Counted from the stretch's first letter, positions 47,509 through 59,640 are shown. The stretch: DNA of 64,000 nucleotides from Microstegium vimineum (GCA_022036555.1 CM039119.1:6882001-6946000), one strand, 5' to 3'. Numbers and translations are program-made. The notes: generated by a model from the letters alone, not told the origin.

Positions 47509-47598
47509 TTTTTTTAACTTTGTGATTTTGCACTCGATTTGAAAAGAAGCAATCCTTTACCCCGTACTTTGTAACCCCATTTAAGTTGAATGGATTAA

Positions 47599-47928
47599 GA
47601 GTATGTTTGGTACAACTTATAATAGCTTCATAAAGCTGTTGCGAGCTGTTTTTTTGCTAAACACCTCTTTTCAAAACAGCTTCATCTCATAAAGCTGTTT
47701 TTCTTCCCCTCTCACAAACATTTGAAGTTGGGTGAAGCTGAAAATAGTAGCTTATCATAGCTCTCTCCCCCCCTTTCTCTCTTATATCCATGCATAAAGT
47801 TGTTGGTGGAGCTGTTTTGTCAAACACTTTTTCCAAAATAGCTTAGTTTCACCTAGAGAGTTGCTCATAAAACTATTTTCTAAAAAAATCAACTTCACTA
47901 GTAAAGCAGAGCTGTACCAAACAGACCC
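47599..47928. mobile_element. Tourist-like MITE (330 bp)
   Basis: The left GAGTATGTTTGGTACAAC and the inverted right end GGGTCTGTTTGGTACAGC match. TAA lies on both sides (47596-47598 and 47929-47931). Inside, AGCTGTTTT/AAAACAGCT and AGCTT words recur in both orientations. Confidence 0.7.
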
Positions 47929-47997
47929 TAAATGGCCCAAAGTATGATCTTTTCCTCCACACCCGTGCCTTTCGCTCGGCCGTGCTTAGGATTTGGT

Positions 47998-48901
47998 GGG
48001 CCTTTTTGGAATCCGACGATCGCCGAAATGGGCTTCGCTGATTTGCCATCCCGCAACGGGGCTTCGCCAGCTTGCCATTATGAAAGACAACTCACCCGCT
48101 AAAATGTCATCCGATCAATTTGACATCATTTTCTTCCTCTTCTACCCCTGTATCCTTTCTTTTTCTTTCACGGGAGATCGGGCGCTCGTCTTCTCCGAGA
48201 GCTCATCTTCTCCGGGAGCTCAGCTCCTCCTGAGCTCCAATCCCAGCGTCCCCACGGACGTCTTCCTCCCCACGCCGAGCCTGCCTCCCACGCCCAGTGC
48301 CCCCACGCCTACCCAGCTCGCCATGGCCTCCCACTCTCCCACGCCAGCGCCCCCACGCCTGCCCAGCTCGCCATGGCCGACCCCGCTCGCCATGGCCGGC
48401 CCCAAGGTCACTGTATTGCCCCGCAACAGCCTAGAAGAGGAGAGGGAGCGCGGGAAGGGGCACCACCGTGGAGGAGAAGAAGAGTAACAGCCTCAATTGT
48501 GGAGGGAAACAGGGGACGGGACGCTCGTTGGCCGCTCTGGGGCACTCGCCGTCGCCGAGTCACCGTGGGGGCTTGTTGTCGTGGGGGATGCTCGCCGTCG
48601 GGGGCAGTCGTGGGGGATGCTCGCCGTCGGGGGCGCTTGCCGTGGTGAGGCGTGGGGGCATTGGGTGTGGGGGAGTGGGGAGGCAAGCTCGGCGTGGGAG
48701 CGCTGGGCTTCGGGGCTTGGCGTGGTTGGAGCAGCTGAAGGAAGAAGACGAGGGTAGAAGAAGAAGAAAAGGATGTTAACTTCATCCGATGGCATTTTAG
48801 CGGGTGAGTCGTCTTTCATAATGGCAAGCTGGCGAAGCCCACTTGCGGGATGACAAATCAGCAAAACCCATTTCCGGGTATGGTTGGATTCCAAAAAGCC
48901 C
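47998..48901. mobile_element. Third long-TIR, Mutator-like foldback element
   Basis: Inverted arms of about 150 bp (47998-48145 and 48752-48901) share TTTTTGGAATCC, TTCGCCAGCTTGCCATTATG and CTCACCCGCTAAAATG. The flanks GATTTGGTG (47990-47998) and AATTTGATG (48902-48910) match at 7 of 9, both differences being G to A, consistent with a worn 9-bp duplication. The inner 0.6 kb is GC-rich with local repeats (CCCAGCTCGCCATGGCC twice; CTCGCCGTCGGGG repeated). No transposase or recognised gene. Confidence 0.7.
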
Positions 48902-49660
48902 AATTTGATGTGGACAGCTTGGTGTCGGGCCCTTCCAGGGCCCTAAGGGCGTCCGCAACGGTTAGTCTAAATAGCTAGCTTACGTGAAGATAAAATAAAA
49001 TTAAAAAAGCCCTCAAATTTGCATGTCCGGAAACCACGGGACGGGCAGAGACACAACATTCTTCGATTCCCGTGCGAGACAGACGCTTGAGGTCTCGCTA
49101 GCGAGATCGTTTCTCTCGCTCTCTCTCCGCCACGATGGATGGATTTGCATGGTAGCTGGCGACTTCGACAGTCCGTTGGAGACGGCCTTAGGGTTCTGAT
49201 GGCACGACCTTCCATGACAGCTCCTTCCCCGACGATGGCAACGGGCCCTTCTTCCTTCGAGCAGCAGTGACGACATCAGCTCTCGGCATGGCGGCGACAA
49301 GTCCTTCCCCAGCACCTGTGTCCTTTGTCTAAAAATAAAATAGGGGTAAAAACACAAATATATATAAAAAAACAAGGGTAAAAACATATTGGTAAAGTTG
49401 TCATTTGGTTCAAAAGTTAACACCGCTAGAGGAACTTCACAAAGTTAAGAATAAAAAGGCAAAATCAGCATTTCGCTTCAAAATAGAGGTACAAACGCTT
49501 AAGCCCCTCAATCTTAAGCATCCTAACTTTTCAAATTAAAAATCACTTAAATACATTAATCACATTGGTGACCTATTACCTCCGATGGATGGTCCATATT
49601 CATCTGGGAGTACCTTAAAATCTGCTAGAAAACATTACTTAGAAGATTGAAAAGGTCTCA
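48902..49660. other. Intergenic; possible small MITE
   Basis: About 48949-49190 has facing ends GGGCGTCCGCAACGGTTAG and, inverted, GGCCGTCTCCAACGGACT, which may be a small DNA element, but its target duplication is unclear. 49200-49660 is mostly AT-rich and unremarkable. Confidence 0.35.
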
Positions 49661-49663
49661 GGT

Positions 49664-49786
49664 GACTAGACCGAGGAGGATTTTTAGTTACTGTTTACAA
49701 GGGCTCAGGTGACCAGCTGCGCTTGAATTGATTCGAGGGCAGCTGGTCTTGAGCCCTTTAAACGGGAAAAAGTCCTCAGTCTGTCC
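49664..49786 (-). other. Long imperfect hairpin just after the DUF4220 gene stop
   Basis: The inner stem pairs 49692-49720 (GTTTACAAGGGCTCAGG..ACCAGCTGC) with 49738-49763 around a loop of about 17 nt. An outer stem pairs 49664-49686 with 49764-49786 (GAC.GAGGA..TTTTT). The whole fold is about 120 nt and would lie in the 3'UTR of the minus-strand gene that stops at 49792. It could be a miRNA-like precursor, a small foldback element or an RNA-stability structure. Confidence 0.6.
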
Positions 49787-49791
49787 TAAAT

Positions 49792-52263
49792 TCATCGGAT
49801 GTCAGCTTGAACAGAAACTGAAATCCTATTCGGATTATCATCTTTTGAACAGGAACTGATGTCATCCTCGATCTCAACCTCGGAATCTATGTCCACGGAG
49901 TTCTCTTCTATGTCGGTTGCACTTTGAAGTGGAATTGAACTCCTCGGATTATCATCTGCATTTGAACAGGTATTAAGGTCACCCTTGAACTGTCCTCCAT
50001 CCTTGGGATTCTTTTCTACCTCCTCGGTCTCCAACTTCATCGGCTTCCCTCCCCATCTCTCTACAGTTTTCCAGCTGTAGATGTGGGCGTGGTACAACAA
50101 TGCCCAAAGATGGGTGATGAGCTCGCCACCCTGCGAGAGATGCTGCATATGCACCTCCACGTCGCCATACGGCGCGGAGTAGAGCAACGCCTGGACCCAG
50201 AAAACTTCCAGCAGCTTCCAGGGATCCCCAATGTCCCCTCCAAAGAGTTGCTTTGCAAGACGCACACCGTCCCAGAAGATGCTGCTAGGACTGTCGAGAT
50301 CGATATAGGGTTCGCTTCGCATTGCCTCAAGCTTGTCTTTGGCCCCTTGCAGAACTTTCGTTGCTTCCGACGCAACACCATCATACGTTTCTTTCCTTTT
50401 CTGAAGCGTCCCAGGTAGCAACTCTGGCGCTGACACCAGCAAGTGGGCGCAATACTTGGACAGAGCTAGGGCCACGCGTCGACTCTTTTCTTCTGCCCCT
50501 GTGTGCTCCTTCTGCTTCGCCTGCTCTGCTAGTTCGCAGTAGCATGTAGCAACATGCCACAGCATAACAGAACGTGTGTACAAACAGCAATATGAGAGCT
50601 GTGCTGCAGCTGCAGGATTGTCGAAATGCCAATGGGGAAGGTACCATTCATCTACTCCATTAGCAACAAACAAGGATGACCAACTCTCCCCTACTGTATC
50701 ATTATGAACCCGACCAAGGAACTCGGCAATGGAGCCCTTCACATCGGGGTGCAACCTAACAGCAGGTCCTGTGCTACTGTCGCTGCCCACCAGTTCCCAG
50801 AGCACCTCTCCAACGTACTGCAATCCAACCATCCGAAGAAAGTGAGCACACTTCACATAAAGACGGCCACTCCGGCTGAATAACAGCTTGCCTTCTTTCC
50901 TGCTGCTCGCTTCAATTACTGAATGCTGACCGAGCTTATCTTGCCACAGGTATTTGTCAAACCAATTAATCCTGGTGACTAGAAACCCTTTCAATCTCAT
51001 CCACCATAGCGGCTGTCTGGTTCCTTTCTGCATGTTCCTGGCGTGCTGACACGCAAATGCAACTCTCGCCCAATTTGATGTCCAGCACCGGATTAGTTGC
51101 AGCAATTGCAGCAGAGCCAGGGACACCAATATGACAAGAGTAACGGTGAGATCTGCTGTCGTGATGGTGCCAGCACCAGGACCGAGAGAAGCACTGTGGC
51201 GGCTAGTCATTGTCCCAGGGATGGCAGCCACCACCCCAACAAAACATATCCCGATGAATGAAGCGAATGCCCAGAAACTAGCAGTCTTTGCTTGATAGTA
51301 GTGAAGGAATGCATTACCCGTGAAGAAGATATCGTATAGAAAAGCCAGCTCAACCTCAATCACCTTAAAGGCCCGATTGAAGTCTGAGGCAATTTGATAT
51401 GACATATCGTCCTTCATTCCTGAAGCATCACTCAATCCAATGAAATGTCGTTGCAACAAATGAGACAGAGCGAAGGCAGTGCACACATCATGACAGTCAC
51501 CAACATTTATCCGTAGGTTAACCATGTCTTCGCAGCTCAAACTGATATTATTCCTCAAAGCTCCATCACGCACTAATATTGAATAAAAGCTCTGCTTTGG
51601 GTCATCCATGTCTAGGGGGAAATCAACTACCAAGTCTGATACTATTGCATAGTCATAATCATCAAGATCTGATATAGCATTTGTTTCGCCATCAGATTTA
51701 AGGTGCCTTATCATTTTTCGCATTCTTCTTGGCAGCACAAGCGCCAACGACCTATGAAAGCCCTTGAAAAAGTTGACAGCAGACAGCACACCGATGGCTA
51801 TGTTACCAACATCACTGGAGATGGTTGAGATACTCATCAGCAGGACATATCCACAATATAGGCAGAGCTGAAATACCATCTTTGAGAGTGGGCCCTTGTA
51901 GTCAAGGCCGTTGTAGGAAGTAACTGGGTCAACGCAGCCGAAGAGGGTAAGCAAGGACACGGCCCATACGGGATACATCTCGCCCTTCACCGAAGAGGAT
52001 TGCATTAGACCAATACTGTATGTCCCAAGGGATATAGATAACACGTTTGCAGCCAAGAAGCCTTTTTGGATGATCCAGCGCTTAGACCAACGGCGGCAGG
52101 CTCCCAATGCAACAAGCAAGAAAGAGAAGGCAATAGCCGCCAGTGCCAAAGCCTCTACACGAAGTACTGTCCCCCTTGGGCTCTTCCACAGATTTCTCAG
52201 CTGATGCAGGAAGGATGTTGTTGATGTTGCATTCCGCGAGTAGTGCTGCTCCATATTCCCCAT
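49792..52263 (-). CDS. DUF4220/DUF594 membrane protein
   Basis: An uninterrupted single exon of 823 aa from ATG 52263 to TGA at 49792. The open frame extends a few codons further 5' but without an ATG. Hydrophobic segments lie near residues 37-58, 66-88, 95-115 and 125-160, and again near 330-355 and 370-395, so the N-terminal half is a multi-pass membrane domain (DUF4220). The C-terminal half is mostly soluble and ends with the DUF594-type GGELITHLWALLYHAHIYSW (about residues 720-740). An acidic Ser-rich tail follows. The family is large in grasses and its biochemical role is unknown. An upstream GC-rich stretch to about 53660 may hold the 5'UTR and promoter. Confidence 0.88.
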   Translation of the reverse strand: MGNMEQHYSRNATSTTSFLHQLRNLWKSPRGTVLRVEALALAAIAFSFLLVALGACRRWSKRWIIQKGFLAANVLSISLGTYSIGLMQSSSVKGEMYPVWAVSLLTLFGCVDPVTSYNGLDYKGPLSKMVFQLCLYCGYVLLMSISTISSDVGNIAIGVLSAVNFFKGFHRSLALVLPRRMRKMIRHLKSDGETNAISDLDDYDYAIVSDLVVDFPLDMDDPKQSFYSILVRDGALRNNISLSCEDMVNLRINVGDCHDVCTAFALSHLLQRHFIGLSDASGMKDDMSYQIASDFNRAFKVIEVELAFLYDIFFTGNAFLHYYQAKTASFWAFASFIGICFVGVVAAIPGTMTSRHSASLGPGAGTITTADLTVTLVILVSLALLQLLQLIRCWTSNWARVAFACQHARNMQKGTRQPLWWMRLKGFLVTRINWFDKYLWQDKLGQHSVIEASSRKEGKLLFSRSGRLYVKCAHFLRMVGLQYVGEVLWELVGSDSSTGPAVRLHPDVKGSIAEFLGRVHNDTVGESWSSLFVANGVDEWYLPHWHFDNPAAAAQLSYCCLYTRSVMLWHVATCYCELAEQAKQKEHTGAEEKSRRVALALSKYCAHLLVSAPELLPGTLQKRKETYDGVASEATKVLQGAKDKLEAMRSEPYIDLDSPSSIFWDGVRLAKQLFGGDIGDPWKLLEVFWVQALLYSAPYGDVEVHMQHLSQGGELITHLWALLYHAHIYSWKTVERWGGKPMKLETEEVEKNPKDGGQFKGDLNTCSNADDNPRSSIPLQSATDIEENSVDIDSEVEIEDDISSCSKDDNPNRISVSVQADIR

Positions 52264-53700
52264 GCGGCGGTAATCCACCTTTAAACATGATGACCTGTTG
52301 TGAGCATGGATGCAAACTCAAACACAATTATACTTCACTAATAGTAGATGTAGGAATCGCCACTCTGTTGTTTGTTATGTTACTTTACATTGCGTGTTTG
52401 TCATATTATATTTCCCAGTGTGAAAGACATGTCCTTTAATAGCAAATTTTGGATCTGCTAAATTAGGCTCTTGTTGACTAGGAATCAGCCATAATCAGAT
52501 TCCAAACTCATTTCTATTGCCAGATGCTGTCTAGAGCTGCAGATTGAAAATGAATCTCAAATCTTGATGTGAATGTTCAATCAATCGAATCACTTCAAAA
52601 TTTTAAAAAGGATGTAATAGTTGTTTGAATGGCTTACAAAAGTTCATGAGGTCCTGGTAGGTAGTCTGAAAGCACTCTCTAAAAGCAAAATTAACATGAA
52701 AGCTGAGCATCATCCGTGATTTCTCTGGATACAAATCAGGTAATACACTTAAATAGTCCATCGCAGATTAGCAGACTGACAGATTCTGCATCTACAGCAA
52801 AAAATAAGTTTTAGTGATAGTACTGTACCATGTTTCTGCTCCACAGTTCCTGGCCAAGCTGAGCCGAGCTTCCCTGTTGCAGCAGCTGCAAATTTAGAAA
52901 ACTCGATTACAAAATGTGGGCAATTTGGCTTAGATAGAAATACTCCTAGATACTGAGTACCCATTTTAGCAAAAGAACACTAGTGTAGAGGCTTAATCTG
53001 TTGAATTCCCGGATTCCGGAAAATTTTATTATTTGCTATAGCAAAATAGCGCAGCAGGAGCAGCTATGCATTGCTGAAATAAACCAACACTGTCCTCGAA
53101 GCCGGTTTTGTTGATTTGTGCCCCTCTACAAAGAAACAGCCTGAGCCTGGTTACAGCTGTTACCGACAGAATAGAGTAGAATTCCTTGGAAGCCCTGCGG
53201 CCGCCGCAGCCGGAGCACTCCCAGAAGCTGTATCCAACTAGTTTCAGAGGTGGGGAGCGTTGGGAAGCACCGCAGACAGCAGCTCCTTTCTCTAATGCGA
53301 TGTGGCCGGGGATGGCCTGGACGGCGGCAGCACCGCCGCAGTTTCCCGGGCGTCGGTTCGGGGGAGTAGAAGGTGAACAGCAAGGAAGGCGTCGTCCGGC
53401 GTAGGAGATTTGAGGGCGAGCCCGGCGAGAAGCTAAAGGCAGCAGATCGGTGGGGAATAAGCAGGATTTTGCTTAAAACCTGTTGTGGAGGACAAGAAGA
53501 TGTTGACGGGGATGTTGAGGGCGACGACGGCCGCCGGACTCCGGGCGTGCGGACGGGGTTGTTGAGGGCGACGGCGGGCGCCAGAGCCAGCCTCTGACCT
53601 GGACAAAACAGACACAGCACTGAGACCGACGAACGGTCACTCTCCGTCAAACACTCACACACTCTCGAGTGTCGGTGCGATGGCGAACGAACTCAGCCGA
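52264..53700. other. 5' region of the DUF4220 gene
   Basis: On the minus strand an AG acceptor lies near 52297 (AACAG|GTCATC), suggesting an intron in the 5'UTR. The GC-rich segment at about 53150-53660 could be the first non-coding exon and promoter. Open frames there show no family signature. Confidence 0.35.
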
Positions 53701-55355
53701 CACGACAGCGGCTTTGCTCAGTACTATGCTGGCGGCGTTGCGGGCCTCGCGCAATTTTCCGGCCCAGTTTCTGTGTGCTGCACTAAAGCCTGTAATGGCC
53801 AGGCCTGGCCGCATGCGGTCTGTTCCTAGTAGTTTGGCAACCCGGTTTCTTTTCCTTTTCTATTTGGATTCGGAAAAAAGGAAAGAAAAAGAAAAAAAAA
53901 AACATGTTTACCCCTTCAAAAACTATTAACGAGGTTTGATTTTACTCCATCAACTACAAAACAGGACACAAAAGAACCCTTACTTGCAAAACAGTTTGAT
54001 TTACCTCCCTGCCCCGGTTTTCAAGGCGGTTTCATCTTTTGTTACGCAAAAATAAATCCTGTAAACCTCATATAATGTTTTTCAAGGAGCAATACATGTA
54101 GAGCCGTTTTGCCAAAACGGTTTACTAAAATGGCTCTAGCTCCACCGATAGAGTTGTTTATGAAAGTGAAGTAAAAAAAAAAAATAGCTTCACTAGTAAA
54201 GTGAAGCCGTTAGTGTGATAAGAAAAAGGTGAATATGTCCATTTTCAGGTGCCCACACAAACTTATGGACTATTCCATCGCTCCACAAATCTGAAGTCCA
54301 CCAATGCTTTTTTTTATATATTTTACCAACAAATATGTCCATGTATTACAACAAAAGTCAATGCATCTTAGAGTCAGACTTGTACTATTGTTGGACATGA
54401 GTTGTTCTTACTCATATGAGCATGCGTCTCACATAGGATACAAAGAGTGTGGGACATACTTTGGGAGGTAAAAAAGCGTGTTGGAAGAAATGCTTTGATA
54501 TTTAGAATAATGCATCGTGCCTGTGATTTGCAATTGAACATATAATTTGTGGAGTGGTTATTTAGATAATTTAGAACATGAAGATTTATTCAACGACCGG
54601 GTCATCTATTACAATACATTGGAGTCAGATTGCACACCATAGCCGGAAACATCTTAGTTTCTATGTGAGATAGAGTTCTCTATGAGAAGGATATCCCTAC
54701 TCATAATATTTAGCTAAGCTAGTTTTAATTATAGTCTAACTAACTCTTTCATTCCTTCTTATGAGAGACAGACTATGTACTGTCCTTGCATTGGACACAC
54801 GTTGTCCTAATTCATATAAGTATAAGCCATGAGTATATGTATGTCATATGGGGGATAGAGAATAATTTCTACAATCATTAGACATATATTGTTCTAACTC
54901 GTATGAACATGAGAGTTTGAATAACGGACGAGACAAAGAGAAGTGTGTGAGAAGTAAAAATTCGACAAATAGATGGTAGGTATACATATATACTAGAACA
55001 TTAGGCGCCCTTTGGGCGCCCTACCATGACTTGTGAAATTTTACCATGAAGATAACAAAACTATTCGTAATGAGTGAGACAAGACCAAAAGTATAGTAAC
55101 TTAACTAAAGAATTCGCCTATTGACAACTTTACTCAACAATTTAGACACAGCTATAGAGTTCAAAACGTCACGTGCACTGCCATCCAAATGGTTAGCACT
55201 AAATCATATTAGGATATTACATAGCAATTAAATTAGGAGCTACCTACACTAATTAAATTGAACAATTTTCAAGGACAAAAAATAGTCAAGAATGGTTGTC
55301 CTTCCATACAGTTAGACTGGAAATCTTCAACAAGGACCACAAATCGGCAATCTCA
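53701..55355. other. Intergenic, AT-rich, repeat fragments
   Basis: About 54050-54215 has GAGCCGTTTTGCCAAAACGG and TTCACTAGTAAAGTGAAGC, resembling a worn copy of the GTTTGGTACA/AGCTTCA MITE family seen at 47.6-47.9 kb. No gene is seen. Confidence 0.35.
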
Positions 55356-57212
55356 TTAAAACATGACCCATTTTGCAGCACCTGCGCGAAAGAGCTTCTT
55401 CTTCTCAAAGATAGCCCCTGCATTAAGCAAACAACGCAAGAAAATAATCAAAGAATTACCCAAGTGATGCCACTTTGACGCAAAACAGAAAAAGCCCGCT
55501 ATCATCTTGTTGCTCCTTCTGAAATTTATAAGGAAAATGGAAAACTATTTCATCGATTGTTCGTTCACATGGCCACAAGGAACAAAATGTAAAACAAAAA
55601 CCTAGAACCTAATATCAGTTCAACAGATACAAAATCTGAGAACACAAACAACTTTTGAAATTAGGACACAAGTTCAAGCATAATCCACCAAATTGTACAC
55701 TACACAGATCTCTATTGTTTCAAATTACCTAACACATCTCAACAGCATGTGCTGCTCCTCAATGATTTATTTCACACTAAAAGCAACAGAAGGAGCAACC
55801 TAAGTTCAGTAACCAGACCACTATACCTGAGTCTTAACAAATGTCCTCTGCTGATTCTTCCCATGTCATTTAGCTTGTGTAATGGTTGGTATTGCATTCC
55901 AGTGCATCTGCACTCCTGCAGCACGACAGGGAGAGACGTTTCTTTCAGGACATACTTCATTACCTTAGAAAAAGTAATGTTCTATATATTCCGGAGTGTC
56001 GACAACAATTTAAGTATGCATCACATGATGTGTGAACTTCCATCAAATTCAGTTAAAGCACTTTTGAGTCATACGACCATATTTTTGTTCTTTGACATAT
56101 TTGCCTTCTGCCATTCACAGGTTTTATCTGCTCACAATGTTGTTGCAAACGTCATCAAGATTTCATAACTATACAATTACTTCTCATAGACATAGGTTTG
56201 ATGACTACACCAATACTTCTCATAGCATGTTTACTTCACCAACAAATTAACATAATACGACTATAGACGTTCTTTTTCGGATTATGTGGGAAAATTTGAA
56301 CCTAGTGTCCAAGCAGAACCAGCTCTCTCCTAGACGCCTACTCACCTTCCAAATTAATTAAATCATCCAGGTCTGATACATTGTGAACTAAAAGGCAGAT
56401 ACACAATATAAATGCAAAATGTTGAATGTCCAGACATGGATATTGTCAAACATCTTAATCGAGAATTTCATGTAAACGATTGTAGCAACCGGGGGCACTC
56501 AAGAAATTTTATTCGCCTAAGGCATTGCATCAAACACTGAATGCGGCAATTGAGCTATTATACATGTGAAACATCACTAATGTCTGCCAGCATGAGCTTG
56601 ATACTCTGATGCTGGATCACCATATTTAATTGTGTGACTATTTTAATAAGAATTAATAAAAAATCAGATGATCTAGTCCCAGGCTTGAAAACAACAGAAG
56701 ACAAGGATGCAATGCAATATGCATGACAACATTATGGATTAGAAAATGATGCACAGATGCCACAGCCATTTGAAATGGAAGCAAATTCCATGGTAGAACT
56801 GTAACAAATTGGAAAGTTGCATTAATATATGGTTGCCTTCTTTTTCGTCTTATTTTGCAGATCTGATGAACATTCTAAAAAGCAAAGAAATAACACCAAA
56901 AAAAAAATAGAAACAGATTTATGCTGGCAAATTCGTCGTGCACCTCAAGAACGTTTCAGTGGTAGGATTGGCCATCTCTTCAGAACAATTCAGCGTATCT
57001 CTCTCCATCTTAAATACCTACTTATCCTAATAACCAAACTACACATATCAATTAAGATTTTGGGATTAACCAGAGACAAAGATCTATAGACAGGTCGCAT
57101 TCAAAGCATAAAGAAAGGATGAGCACATACCTGCTTGGTAAATCATAAAGAAAGGATGAGCATATACCTGCTTGGTGTAGGTGGTGTCGGTGATGTAGCA
57201 GAAATGCTCCAT
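55356..57212 (-). other. Possible minus-strand gene; first and last exon-like pieces only
   Basis: A first-exon candidate at 57212-57168 encodes MEHFCYITDTTYTKQ and ends exactly at CAG|GTATAT. A last-exon candidate at 55417-55356 follows a TGCAG acceptor and encodes AIFEKKKLFRAGAAKWVMF then TAA. Middle exons could not be assembled with confidence; a piece near 55920 after CTGCAG is one option. The family is not recognised. The surrounding DNA is AT-rich like intron sequence. Confidence 0.25.
57107..57180. repeat. 37-bp tandem duplication spanning a splice-donor-like site
   Basis: CATAAAGAAAGGATGAGCA followed by .ATACCTGCTTGGT is present twice in a row (57107-57143 and 57144-57180) with one substitution. 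On the minus strand each copy holds CAAGCAG|GTAT.TG, so two donor sites lie 37 bp apart. Confidence 0.85.
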
Positions 57213-57244
57213 GATTGGCTGGCTGATGTCCAAACTCAATTTCT

Positions 57245-59640
57245 TTAACTAATCAAAGGAACGTAGATCCCAGATTAACGGATTTGGTGCTTGAGCGCAC
57301 AGAGCTACAGGTCATCCTCATCATCGACGGGGACGGAGTTAATCGATGGCCTAGGCCAGGAGGCGGCTTGGGAGGCAGGAGCCATCGCTGTGCCGCCTCG
57401 TTGAGCCTTCTCACCGCGCCGAGCACCAACGCTCGTCAGATCTGGGGAGAGCGAGAGACAACAAAAGGAAGTGGTAAGCTTACTGAAGAGAAGGGCTATG
57501 TTCAGTAGCGAGGGTCACGGAGGTCATGTCGGAGCTGCTTGACGTCGTCGTCGCGGATGCGTTGCTGGGGGTGGCGGAGGAGCGGCGATACCCCAGTGGC
57601 GGCGGTGTTGAGAAGAGAGAGAAAGGAGAGAGAGGAATGAGGAGATGGCTAGAGGGGTTCGGGTTCGAGCAGGCGGGGGCCTCTCCCACAGCTGCCTCTC
57701 GCCGGCGGCCGGCCCCTCCCCTGCGGCTTGGCGCCTCGGCGGGCTCCCTGGCCTCCGGCCTCGCTCCGCCGTCGGTCCGCCCCGCAGTCCCGCACGCTCC
57801 AACTGTCAGCAGAGCCGAGCACCGCTGTCGCGCTCCCCGGTCAGCGAGGCTGTGTGCCCTCCGGAGGCGTCCGCCAGAGCCGCGCCTGCCCGATGAGCCG
57901 TACCTGTGGTCCGTGGAGGAGCACGACAGCGAGCCGGGATGCGCGTGTTGGAGGTGTGGCGAGCCGCATCGGCGCGTGGGAGAAGCGAGGGGAATGAGGA
58001 GGGGATTAGGGTCTCGGCAGTTTGGGCCGAGTGTGGGGCTCTCTGTAAAATGTCCAGGGGGTTATGCAAAAACTGAGATAGTTCTCCAATTTTCTCTTCT
58101 TCCTATCAGAATAAAATTTACGTCCGGGGGTTTTATAAAAAATATTTCAATGCGTTCACTGTTTGGGAGCGACAGACTGGACCGCGGGTTGGTAACCAAA
58201 GTATTGAAGGTCTTTTTTGCAAAATGTACACTGTTGCATCGATGCTCCGAATTCTCTCGTGCGAGCGGAGTCGAGTGGGTTTAAAACAACCCGGATATAG
58301 ATTATATCGGATAATAAACTTCTCAGGATTCTAGTTCGTGGCTTGATTATTTATCCCATTGGCCAATGTAGGCTCCAATAATAATAAAGTTATTCCTAAT
58401 CAAACTACGTTAAGGGTTCAGAGACTCGTAATATTACGTTTTATCATTTATTTTTATTAGAATAAAACCAGCAGATACTCAGAAAAAAGTATTGGACGGA
58501 TTCTGAAAAGAAAAAAAAAAGAGAAAAAGCACCGCACGCAGTAAACGGACTGGAGATACACCGACGGAAGGGCTGAAGAAACCCCCCCAAAAAAAAAAGC
58601 CAAACAAGCACGCGAAAGAAACGTAACGGACGGGTGGACAAAAGGACAAGCGGGTGAAATTCCACTCGTGATTAGACTGGATGAAAGTTTTATTGCATTT
58701 CCAAAAAAAAAAAGTTTTATTGCAGAAATAATTTTGGTTCTTAATAATGTGTAGATATAGATATAATACAGATATAAATTAAATATATTGTTAGATGCCT
58801 CCAAAACTTGAACTCCATATCATGGCCTACACAAGCGCTGCTTAAAAAGTGACCTCGTAATGGATTTGGATTGGGGAGTGCTAGTTTTGAATTACAAATA
58901 TGATCACCTGTTGGATTTGTAAAAAGCGGTATCTACGAAAATTAGTGGAGACAAAAAATTATGCTGAAATTTTACCTCTTTATTATTAAGAAAAAGAAGA
59001 AGATATATATATATAGATACAGATATCGAGATAGAGATAGAGATAGAGATATAAATATAGATATAGATGTAACTGAATTTGTTAACAAAGCCACAGCCTC
59101 GTGTATCTCTCTGTCAGTGGTATTTTGTTGCGTCTTTCATGTCCTTACAGTTCTCCGTAGAATGGCAAAGATCGAACGGATGTCACGCACACTCAACAGC
59201 CCTGTTTACTCAACAGCACTGTTTGGACTCCTCATTCTTGCATTGCATCCATGGCATCCATGTTAATGACGGAGAGCATTGGGTGCTCAACCGCAGATTG
59301 TTGGTCGTCCGTGTTGGCTAGTGATTCCCTTTCAGCTCTCCTGCATTGCAGCGTGTATTTCAGTCTTCGACTGCCTTTGCTACCCTAACACGTACTACGT
59401 ACTGCCATGACACAACACGATGAGAATTATTAACACAGCACGCATTTCAAATTTTAACATTTTTTTTTGTAAAAAATGCCGAACCCTGGCCTCGTGACCG
59501 GGCCTCTCTTGCACAACAAAACTATCACCATAACCTCGTGAGTCGTGACAGGCCATGCAGCGTCTCTAGTCAGGCCCTCCGGTCGTCACCCCTCCACCGG
59601 TAACTGATCCAGCTTGCACTGCATGGTCTGCATCTGTCGT
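57245..59640. other. GC-rich then AT-rich intergenic region
   Basis: 57280-58020 is GC-rich and open in several frames without a family signal; it may be promoter/5'UTR of the possible minus-strand gene. 58020-58280 has repeat-like phrases, and short purine and A tracts lie near 58510 and 58590. 59080-59640 has no supported gene. Confidence 0.35.
59002..59070. repeat. (TA)n/(GATA)n compound microsatellite
   Basis: A TA run passes into GATA and GAGATA repeats over about 70 bp. Confidence 0.9.

Noticed and set aside
53126..53662. Minus-strand 178-codon frame as a gene
   Set aside because: Composition-driven, no domain, and better explained as leader/promoter of the DUF4220 gene.
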